DNA from: Dendrophyllia cribrosa
Lineage: Eukaryota; Cnidaria; Anthozoa; Scleractinia; Dendrophylliidae
Reading direction: 5' to 3'
Length of the DNA stretch: 64,000 nt
Assembly (NCBI GenBank): GCA_024195265.1
Contig: JAJLRJ010000013.1
Span: 20,681,521 to 20,745,520, forward strand
Of this stretch, positions 33,201 to 45,300 are shown in pieces (within the stretch, counting starts at the first letter, position 1; each line of letters opens with the position of its first letter). A program made the position numbers and the translations under genes. The notes beneath the pieces were generated by a model. It worked only from the letters and a program-made list of their open reading frames with translations, was not told the DNA's origin and did not search any database.

Positions 33201-36200
33201 TTTTTACGGATTTCAGAACCAGAAGCGGAGATTTGAATTTCCAAGCAAGCGGGGGACTTAAAGGTAAAACAGATTACATTTTTCGATTATGTATTGTTAG
33301 TTTTGAAGAATAGATTTAAAAACGTGCTTACATTCAGTTGTAACGATTTCTTTAATTTCATCGAAGAAAGCTTGAGGTACGCGTTTTGCTTTTAAACGTA
33401 AACTATTATAAATGGAGATTTGAATAATTTTTTTCGAAAGAAGATTGTGTTGTCCATTTCTATGTGTTTGTTCATTCAGTAGATTGAAAAGCGATTTTAT
33501 GTAAACAAAACAAGACTTTGATTTTATAGTACAGTTCTATCTTTACTCGCATCGCCTTTTGCAAATATGTTTGTGTATTTTTGCAATTTTGATTTTCAAA
33601 TCAGTTTCTCGGGTAATTTGTGACAAGCAACAAGTGCATTTTATTCGGAAAGTGGTCGTACTAGTTGTTATAGACGGAGAAAAAGTTGTTTTTGTGAACT
33701 TTTGTACGGTCTATAAAAAAGTACTGTGCAGATGGTCGCGCAATAAGCTTACTGTTTTTGAGAATTGCAAAAATTGAAAAATAACCTTCGTCAATCTTAA
33801 TTCTTGTGCTTCCGACCTTTCACCTTAGTCAAGTTTCACCTTAGTTAAGCTTGTTCACAGAGCGACGCTGTTAGGCTCAGCCTATATATAAATATATTAT
33901 TTGACAACGCTTACGTGTGAAAGAAATACTCTCCTTTTAGCATATGGCTTTCATTTTTATCTCTACGCGTCATATTTTGAAGACGAGAGGTTTAAACAAG
34001 TGACACTTCCAAGTCGGTTTTCCTCGCTCCTGGGTCATCTGAGTGAAAAAGTCACCGTTACGGCAAAATATTGAAGTAAACAAACTGAAACTTATATTTT
34101 TACAAATGGTTTAGTAAGACCTTTGTTATGACAAAGTTTGAAAATTTTCGATCTTTTTATCTCGCGTGGTCGAAGGCGAAAATTAGGGAAAGCCGCTCTT
34201 AAATAGTTAAATAATAAGGTTTACCCTCCATTTCACATAAACTGATTGCGAAGTAAGACCCGTCACATTAACGAATTGAACAGTGATCTCTGGAACTGAA
34301 AGGAGAAAATAAGTAGAGTATTAAATACATGCTTTAAACAAACACAATTATATACATGGTAACGCACAGGCAGCCCAAACTCAGTATGTGATGGTTCTTT
34401 GATATTTCGAACGATTTATAGACTTTGTATGGGAAATTCACTTTTATCTTATAAATAAACTTCACTTACCTCAACATTGGGTTTCGTTGTCTTTTATGCA
34501 ATTTGTATAATTATGTAATCGCATGGGTCCGAGTAAAATTAAGGATTAATATCACGCGTGTTTTCAGAAGCTGTAGAAATTGCCCGAGTCGCGAAGCCTT
34601 GATGCGCTATAAATGGTACTTGTTTTTCTTTTAAACATAAAGTAATAGATATTTGAATAAAATTTTTCAAAAGAAGATTTTGTTGTCCATTTTTATGTGT
34701 GTGTTCATTCATTACATAGGTTGAAAAGCGATTTTATGTAAACAAAACAAGACTTGGATTTTATAGTTCTAAACTTCACTTGCGTCGCCTTATGCAAATA
34801 TGTTTGTGCATTTTTTGCAATTGTGATTTCCAAATCAGTTTCTTGGGCAATTTTTGATACGCAACAGGTGTAATTTATTCGGAAATAAGTCATACTAGTT
34901 ATTCTAGACCGAGAAAAAGTTGTTTTTGTGAACTTTTGTACGGACCGGCTAAATGTACTATGCAGACGGTCGCGTAATACTGTTTTTTTTTTAATTGCTA
35001 AAATTGAAAAATAGCCCGGTCGTGAATCTTAATTTTGTGCTTCCGACCTTTCATCTTAGTTAAGCTTATCACTGGCTTTCTGTTCAGCGAGCTTCGCTGT
35101 TAGGCTCAGCCTATCTATATATATTATCCCTGTCTTGAGTAGCAAACCGCGAAAATGCAGGGAAATAACGACTGTAATTTGAAACGGTTTTCTCCGCTAA
35201 ACACAGCTAAACATCAAAGTGTTTACCGAGCTGATGTGACATTCGGCCGTGTAGCCGCGCGAAAAACAAAGCCTCACTTTGTTTTTAAAATTGCTTAGAT
35301 CCCGGATGTTGTGTGGCGTCATATGCGCATGTTTTGCGACGTCATACGCGCCCGCGAGTTAGCCTTGCGGGACGCTGCGACGCACCGACACACATGTCAC
35401 GGACGCACGCCCGCGAAACATTCCGCTAGCCATGACCATGAAAACTGATGGGCATAGGTGCTATGAGTATGGGGCTCCGCTATTAATCCTTAATTTTACG
35501 AGGGAACATGCGATTACTTGTTTATAACATAGCGGGCAATGTACAGGGAAACATTTCAGACTTTTTTAAGAGTCACTCAGACTTGAAACTACCCGAAGTG
35601 AAAATACTCTGTCGCAAATTGACAAGAAAAACTTTTCAACTCACTGTGGTTAAATATATTTCTAATTGGTCAAAGATACATTTGGCTGTTATGTACATCT
35701 AGAAAACATAGCCTAATTTTTATTAATAAAAGACACTTTACGACACAAACAAAGCAAGTTTTATTTAGTTTTTGCCGCTTTGATAACAACAACAAATGGC
35801 GAGTTCAAACTTGCTTGCACGTTTGGCAATTTAATTGCTTTCTTTCACTTCTTTTAGCCTTATTCTTTCTCCTTGTCCCTTTCAGCAAAATCTGTTAATG
35901 TTCTTTTCTTTAGGTCCGCAGAAATCCGCATATATTCAATGAAGTGATGGAATTTTAAAACATTTTGCCGCCATGAATGAATTTCTTCGAGGTCTTCACC
36001 GTCACAAACTGGCCTGCAGGCGCCTGGTTAATCCAAGTTTTAACACAAAAAATCGCTTCACGTTTGGCGGAAAATGTTGTAATTCACCTGTAGAATTTCG
36101 TTCTTACGTATCATCAAATTTCCTTCCTTTTTTATAGAAAAATCTCCGGCGAAACATGCGAGTGCTCCGAGTGCTCCCGCCAAGCCAACTGAATGCAACA

Positions 36201-36262
36201 AGAATAACGCGCTGAACCAATCATGAGTGAGAAATATTTATGCTCTGCCAATCAGAATCAAG

Positions 36263-36311
<49 letters not shown>

Positions 36312-39300
36312 TGCCCTCGTTCTCAGCCAATCAGCATTCAGTAATTTTGCCCGCTATGTTATAAGGGTGCAAACTGTGTCCATTTTAGACGGTTTTGTGG
36401 CTTACGAGTTTTTGCGATGTCGTTGGACGATTGTCGTTTCCACTCATAAAGCGAAGCAAGACCGGTGACTCGCGGCGACCTTGTCCCACAAATCGCTCTC
36501 GCATCGAAAAGCGACGGACCGAGTCTCCATAAAAACACCACAGCCATAAGGCCACATAAATTTCCCATCACATCAACTCATCTCGGCGATCGCACTGCGA
36601 TTTTACTGGGAGAAATTTCAAATAATATCCGGTTTTCTGCAACCTTCCCGTGCGCTGGTCTGTATTGGCAGCTACGGCCGTTAGAGCGTGACCACGATCA
36701 TGTGATATTCTGCACTCTCATTGGCCGATTCAAAACAACAACCAAACGCAATAAATAGACTGTCTAAGGAAGGCAAAAGACAAATTTTGTCGCCACCAGT
36801 CAATACACACACTGGCCCCCTGGTTTGTTATTGACATACTGGCTCATTAGTAACCAATTAACGCTTAATACCTCTAAAACAAAAGTTATGTTAATTGGTA
36901 GTAGTAGGAAACGTTGTAAGGTTAATACTATCTCAGTTCAAGTTCATAACAGCCCTGTGGAAACGGTTGAGAACTTTAAGTATCTTGGTATTACGTTCTC
37001 TTCTGACATGACCAGGTCGGATCATATCGATCACCTTTCCGCTAAAATCAATAAGCGCCTCGGTCTCTTGAAAAGGATTAAGCGTCTCTTACCTCGTTTT
37101 GCCAGCCTACTTTACTATAATAGCTTAGTGCTGCCTTTGTTCGATTACGGAGACATAATTTGGGGCGACAAGAACAACTCCACGTTAATGCAAAGCTTGC
37201 AAATACTGCTAAACAAAGCTGCTAAAATTATTCTTGACCGTCCAGTTCACTCGTCTGCTACTGATGCCCTCCATTTACTTAATTGGCTTAACCTAAGTAA
37301 GCGCAGACTATATCATAGGTGTCTTTACGTCTTTAAGTGTGAAAACGATTTATTAGCGTCACACCTTAGATAAGTTACCTTACACGATGTACACCGTTAC
37401 AACACCAGAAATGCACAGGATTTCCGTTTGCCTGCCGTCAAATCCAACTGGGGCAAGCAACGGCTATCTTATCATGCCATTAAAGACTGGAACTCTCAGG
37501 CTTTATATGTAAGAAACAGTACTACTAGCGCTTCTTTTAAAACTAACTTTTACAATAACTGTTTTGCCCCGTAACACGTTCGGCGTCGACCTTAAATTTA
37601 TATTTATTAATTTATGTGTTTAGTTAATTGATTACATTTTGTAGGACCTCTTTGAAAATCATGTTATGAAAGGGCATCCTATTAAAATATTAGTTAATAA
37701 TAATAATAATCAGGCGAATGTTCACGTGCAAAGCAGGCGACAGTTGGCGGCTTGACACATCTGACCTATTTCTGTTTGCTCAACAAAAATTCATCACTGA
37801 GTATTTTTACAAAACTCCGAAGAATTCTTAAAATGCTAGTGTGCTGGTACTGAAAGAGAAATTTTCACCGAAAGTGAAGAAAATTTCCTATCAAGTCCAA
37901 GCGACTGAATTCTCTGAAACCAACAGAGGCCAACGGTTGTGTATTTCGCCTGTGAACTTTTAACCTATGTCAGTAAATAAACCAATTCGTTATTTCTGAT
38001 GAGGCTACTTGTACTGTTGGAAGATTCCAACAATCGATTTAAAACCTGAATTTTGATTTCAATAATGCAACTCACGGGGGCCAGAAAACCGAATATTATT
38101 TGAAATTTCTCCTCGTAAAATTGGAGTGCGATTGCCTAGACAAGTTGATGTGATAGGAAATTTATGTGACCTTATGGCTGTGGTATTTTTATGGCAATTT
38201 GGTCCGTCGCTTTGGGATACGAGAGCGAATTGTGGGACAAGGTCGCCGCGAGTCAACTGCCTTGCTTCGCTTTATGAGTGTAAATGACAACCAACGACAT
38301 CGCAAAACTCGTAAGCCACAAAACCGTCTAAAATGGGCACAATTTGCGCGCAAATTGTATAAAAGACACAACGAAAACCCAATGTTAAGGACAGTGAAGT
38401 TTATTTCTACATTAATAGCTTTATTTTAGCATTTATAGTGGAGCTCTCGCGGGCCGAAGGCCCGCTGCGGAGCCCCATACTCATAGAACCTATGCCCGTC
38501 ATTTTTCATGTTCACGACTAGCGGAAAATTTCGCGGGCGCGCGTCCGTAACATGTGTGTCCGTGCGCGCGTCGGAGCGTCGCGTAAGGTTGGCTCGCGGG
38601 TGCGTATGACGTTGCAAAACATGCGCATATGACGCCACACAACATCCGGGATCTTACAATTTTGAAACCACAGCGAGGCATTGTTTTTCGCGCGGCTGCA
38701 CGGCCGAATGTCACGTCAGCTGGGAAAACACTTTTGATGTTTTGCTGTGTTTAATTAGCGGAGAAAACCTTTTCTTATTTCCCTACATTTTTTCGTGGTT
38801 TGCTACTCAAGGCAGGGATACTAATTAAGGGATACTCAGAAGCCGCTATAGTGGAAAAAGAAGAGCTTTCAGGGATAAAGTTTTGCTTCGAGGAACTTCA
38901 TTCGTTTTTATCAAGGCGGGAGCAATGCGTTTTACTTTTTAACATAAACTTACGGAGATTTGAATAAAATTTTTCGAAAGAAGATCGTGTTGTCCATTTT
39001 CATGTGTTTCTCATTCAATACATATATAGGTTAAAAAGCGATTTTACGTACACAAAACAAGACTTGGATGTTATAGTTCTAACTTCACTCGCTTCGCCTT
39101 TTTATATGCAAATATGTTTGTGTATTTTTCGCAAGTTTGATTTCAAAATCAGTTTCTCGGGCAATTTTGATACGCAACCAGTGTATGTTATTTGGGAATT
39201 TTTTTTTGTTTCTTGTGAACTTTTGTACGGTCTAAATGTACTGTGCAGACGGTCGTGTAATACTGTTTTTGAGAATTGCTAAAATTGAAAAATAGCCCGG

Positions 39301-42300
39301 TCGTCAATCTTAATTGTTGTGCTTCCGACCTTCACCTTAGTTAAGTTTATTATCGGCTTTCTGTTCAGAGAGCTACGCTGTTAGGCTCAGCCTATCTATA
39401 TATATTAAGATAAAAGTGAAATTCCCATACAAAGCCTATAAATCGTTCGTTGGAAAATATCAAAGAACCATCACATACTGAGCTTGGGCTGCCTGTGGGT
39501 AATGTCATTGATACTCAGTTGTGGCCCGACCTCATGCTGCCCGAGTTATGCGAGAAAATTGTTGTTGAAAATCGCTGCCGTATTTTGCTGACACGAACAT
39601 GTACAGTATCACTTAACTTCAGAGTATATTTATTTTTCTTTAAAGGGAACGTCCACTGTTATAACAAATTGATGTTTTAACAATTAAAAATTGTTGGAGA
39701 TAAAGTCTTAATTTCAATTCTGTTAATAACAAGTGGATAAATAGCTAACTGTTTAGTGTACTTAACAATTAGTTATGAGTTTCGCCTATTTTTGCTTTTA
39801 AATTTCCCGCGCGCGTCAAGTGAATATTTCCGACATATAGTTGCCCAATTGTCGCATACAAATCAACCATATGACCTCATACAAATTCTAAATGGCGACG
39901 CGCGGGAAGTAAAAATTAAAAGTGAAAGTAGGTGATATTCATATCAAAGTTTTTGGACACTCAAACTTGCTTTCTCATTTGTTATTAAAACAATTGAAAT
40001 TTAGACTTCATTCGCAACAATTAACGTCAATTTGTTAAACAATAGGTTCCCTTTAAAAGGTTGGATAAAAACGTTCCTGTTGGAATATCAAGACTATAGC
40101 ACGAACAGTGGGAGGGGATTCAAAACCTGAATAAATATATGTACATGCATTGTCCAAATAAGCTGTTTATCATGTCTCGATTTTTTTTATAAGGCGTAAT
40201 GGAATTGAGGCAATGTTAAAATCTAGTCAATGCTGATCAGCAGTATCACCAATATAAGATTAGTGTAAAGTTTATCTGACAAATAATAAGATGACAAAAT
40301 CCGTTTCTTTTTAAAAGTGTGATTACCTATGCAGACATCCACCGTCACTTACCCGCAGTTTTTGTTTTAAAGTTCACCAGACCACTCCACAAGCCTTCTC
40401 CCAACGCACTCTTGGCCATCATCCTAACACTGTACGATGTATATGGTTTGAGATTAATCAAATCCTTACTTGATAAGTCACCTGACAAGGTGATATTATC
40501 ACTGAAAGAGCCATTTTGATACTGAAGAGTATATTCATCTATAGACAGTTCATCTACTCCTGGGGAATAGGACCACGTGACTAATGTTGATCTTGCTTTA
40601 ATGTTACTGACAGCAACTTGTACAGCTGGTGGGCCTGGTACCTCTGAAAACAACATCCAAGTGTTAGTCGCGGGTCTCCGACCGTGGTTCTCATAGATAG
40701 TTCTCAACCTTTTAAAGGTGCAGTTAAAAAAACAAACAACACTACAACTAATCACTTCTCAGTAACTATGTTTTTAATTTATTTCTTTCCAAAATATTGA
40801 CCTTAGCCATTTCCGCAAGGTAGCAAAGTTTAAAAAAGATCACTGAAGGAAAATCAAAATCTTAAAAAATTAAGGTCTATTTTTTTGCAAAATATTTGTC
40901 ATTCTTTAGTTGCTGTGTTTCCCTAGCAATGACATCGTGACTAGCAAAAAAAGTGACAACTGATAAATAAGTACATTGGTAAATCTCCTGAACCAAAATT
41001 GCAAGAGAAAAATAGGTTTTTTCGTAACTCGTGACTTTCACTAATAATGCAATAGGTTGTACCTTGAAAATATTGGCTGCGACCGCACTTTACTAAAAAA
41101 ATAACCCAGTTAACTCACCACCCGGTTAAAATAACCCTATTAAAATAACTAGGTGAAAAGGTATTTGTAATGAAATAACCGAGTTTATTTTTCTGAGCGG
41201 CCGCATTTCAGAAGATTGAACTTTAAACGTGAGAGATCATGTTACCATTTGCTAGAGAGAGCTGCACATAACAATAGAGTGTGTGCGCTCACGTGACCCT
41301 TGAATTACCGTCCGCCATGTTGGAGGACCACTTTGATGGGTTTTCCCTGTGTTTACCTTCTAGAGAGCGGGCAGTGCGAGCGCTTTTGAAATCATAACTC
41401 GTGTTTCCTTCAACGTTATGAATTAAAATCGAAAAGGTAGCTGATGTACAGTGCTTTTTTGTTATTTGTTCTAATTTAAATCCCAAAACCCCTTTTCTTT
41501 AGATAATTAAGGCCGTATTTGTTTCGATCAATTCAATTTGCTGATTTGCCTGCCAACCCAAATTCCCTGAAAATCAACCGTACCTTTTGCTTTCCAACCG
41601 AAAATACCGGTTTTCTTGGCTAATTAGTAAGCACCCGGGGAACAAGTTCCCCACAGAAACCTGACTTCGAAACAAAATTTCGTGCAAACAAATTGCAGCG
41701 TGCAATCAAGGAACCGACAAACTAGCTAACTTGAGACGCGCTACAAGACTGATTCTACGATTTGTCGTGACCATGAAAATGATTCCATTTTATAAGAAAT
41801 ATTGTTGACGTAAAACCGATTTCATAAGTGTGGCTGATTTTCTACTCTGTGATAATGTTTTCAAGGTTTACAAAAATCGGGAACTAGTGGAAAACCTTCA
41901 GCGATTTTTAATAGTAGCAGCCGGGCACGGTCTTCAAAGGGTCTTTAAAAATGCCTCAGAAATTCTCACAGAATTTTCAAGAAAAGCTTCATTTAAACCT
42001 CCTAAGAGTATTCTATCTTTGTTTAGAAATGCCAAGCGCTTCGAAAAATTATTTTGGTTTTGTAGTTGACGAATTCTCCGAGCTTGTGCATACTATAAAA
42101 TCGCTATGTTCTCGACACTCAGATTTTCTAAGTGTCGAGAGTGTAAGTGTATGGAGAATTCGTCAACTACAAAACCAAAATAATTTTTCGAAGCGCTTGG
42201 CATTTCCAAACAAAGATAGAATACTAACAGGAGGTTTCTGAATGAGGCCTTCGAGATTTTAGCATATTTGACAGCATCGGAGGCTCAAGTTGTGTTGTTT

Positions 42301-45300
42301 CAGTCACCATTTTGATTACGTCAGTCCTCCAACATGGCCGCCGGTAAGTTTGTGACGTCATCCGCACACACACTATACGATTAATGAGCGAAAACAATGC
42401 CTCTGCACGTGCATTTTACATATTGTTATTCCCGGCAAAACAACATCGTCAAATAATCAAATTATGGGTTTTGTGGAGAACATAAACACACGACGGTTTC
42501 CATTTCTCTATTTGAAATTGAAAGTCGTCCCTACGACGGTCTACGAATCATTAAACAGGAAGCCAAAAATTACCGCGTAAGCGAAGATGATTGACAGATC
42601 GGGAAAGTTAACCTGCACTAAACTACTTAGCGAGGTGGTTTGAATAAACCTAACCCGGTTAAAAAGATATATTGTTCTTTAATTAATTTCCATGGGAACC
42701 GCTAACACGGTTAAAATTCGGTGAACGCCAAAAATACGCGGCCGTATCAGGAATTTTCTTTAACTAGTTAATTTTAATTAATTAATTGCAATTAACCGGG
42801 TTAACTACTCTAGTGCGGCCGCAGTCATTATAATTAAAGTAAACCTTGTTGTTAAATCGAATTAAAGAAAAGCAATTGTTAACTCGATGATGGGCAGTAG
42901 AAAGGTACAATATATAGGACAATCTTGCTTACTTAAAACAACAGAGACATTCGCTTTCATGCCGTCTGTAACTTGCATTCCAGAAAGTGATGCAGTACAT
43001 TGGTAGGTTGAGCTGCATTGGACTTCACGGACTGATGGATCCATTCTTGCACAAGTATAGTTGTTGTGGGTGTCAGTTGCACTTTTATACGTTATTGTAA
43101 GAAATGAAGCTGATCCAGACAACACTTTGGCATTTTTTCGCCATTCGTAGACTAGGGGTCGTGGCGGACTAAAAGTAGCAGTACAGTTGAGTGTGGCAGA
43201 TGCACTTGGGTTAGCAGTCAGTTTAACATCTTCAAGTTTGACGAAGATGTAGGGAAGTTGAACTGAAAACAAAAAAAAAAAATTACCAAAAATATAACGA
43301 CTCGAGATAATCCTATTAGGGAACATAGTATTAATAATGTATTATGTTTATAGCTACAAAGTAATGTTGGCCAAAGCACGTTCTGCTCTCTATCTAGGTA
43401 TATTTCCTTGCATTTGGAATGGATAAAAGGCTGTCTTGAAATATATGCGCAAACCTTGCGTACTGGTCAGCGGAAATACAAAGAAAAACTTTTTCAAGCC
43501 ACCGAATGAATGAGGGAAAGTTGTCACCGGCCGCTATAACTCGTTTTACGCTTTGCATATTTACGAGTACAAAAGGACACCCACACACATATCAATCTAG
43601 TTATTCTGAACGTTCGCCCAATAGACCAATTCCGATATATTAAAATTCATACTTGGCTCCGAGGCTAAGGGGAATAAAACAAAAGAAATAAATTATTCAT
43701 ACCTGAACCTCGATGTGATTTCTTTTGTTTTATTCCCCTAAGCCTCGGAGCCAAGTATGAATTTTAATATATCGGAATTGGTCTATTCGCCACTTTAAAA
43801 ACGAGAAGGAAACTGGGCCGAGTGAACTTTTGCAACGACTTCCGGGGACTGTTACTGGGACAGAGACAAAAGAAGCGTCCACTATAACAATCCCAGAAGT
43901 CGTTGCGAAAGTTCACTCGACCCAGTTTCCTTCTCGTTTCTAAAGTGGCGAATATTCAAACTAATTACAACAGAGTCGCATTCTTTCATAACAAAAGTAC
44001 AAAGAACAGTGCTAGTGCTCTTTCTTGTATTAAATAAATCATCAAAAACGTACATCTGCCAGAAGACACTTAATGAACTTGTTTGTGTTTGTTGTTCGTG
44101 TACGTTACTTACAATCTTTACAGATAAACAAGTCCACTCGCATGCATATTCCACTGTTATACGAATTTGGAAATATCTTGACATACTGAGCTGCAAAAGG
44201 TTTAGAAAACCAGTTGACAACAACCGTACTTCTATCGCTGTTACCAGTCAGTTGCTGAAAGAACGAAAGAAAACTTAATTATATGACCGTTAATATCACT
44301 GTACTTTTCAAGGGAAGTAATGTTAATGACCTACCAAGGAGACAATTTTTTAAATCTAGAGTGTGCTTAGACTCGACTAACCATCCGTTGTTCGGAAAAC
44401 GAGCCCGCGCTCTTTCCCCGAAAAGACGACTGGACTCGTGAACTTGTAATTTCCTTCAATCAGAAGCTTGCCTGCTCAAATCGAGCAGGCGGATAAATTA
44501 TTTTTCTAGAGCATAATTTCAAAATGGCGGATGCGAAGGAGTTGTTTGATTTGGCGTGCGATCGTGTTGTAGAGAGATTTAAACTTGAAAAACTCAAAGT
44601 TTTGCAATGGAAAGCACTGGAAAAGCTGGTTGACGGTGAAGATTTGTTCGTTATTCAACCTACGGGATCAGGAAAGTCCCTTATTTTCCAATCCGCATAG
44701 ATGATTTTCGATATTGTGAAAAAGACAAGTTTTAAGTCCATTGCTGTCGTTATTTCATCCGTGACTTCGCTTATGAAAAATCAAGTAAAATTCCTAAAAT
44801 CAAGAGGCATTGCTGCCGAGTTTATTAGCGAAGATCAAAAGTAGAAGGAGGCGAAAAAAGCCGTTGAAAGGGGAGACTGCGAGATCGTCTTTGGATCACC
44901 GGAGTAATTTTTGTCACGGTTCTGATCGATGGAGGAAGATGCTGTCGAGTGAATTCTATGAAGAGAGATTGTGCCTCACTGTTGTAGATGAAGCTCACTG
45001 TATTTCACACTAAAGGTCCATTCCATTGGGAAATCCGTTTTTGGATTTTGAAATTCAGATTTGTCAGATATCGGATTACCCAATATTAAATAAAACGCAA
45101 GATCTGAAAACTCTCCGCGATGGATTTCCATGAACAATGGCAAATCCGAAATCCGGATTTCAAAATCGAAATCCGGATTTCAATTTCCCAATGGAACGCA
45201 CCCTTACATACATAAAGACATATTGACAAGATATGGCGTTACATCACGTGTGTTTGACATATCCGGTGACCATGCCAGTAGCGATGCATAAATTAAATTT

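Larger units (their letters stand above)
41077..42824. mobile_element. outer TIR element with nested element
   Basis: The ends GCTGCGACCGCACT and AGTGCGGCCGCAG are inverted, with AACCGGGTTA-type motifs near both. It is interrupted by the element at 41274-42377. Confidence 0.55.
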
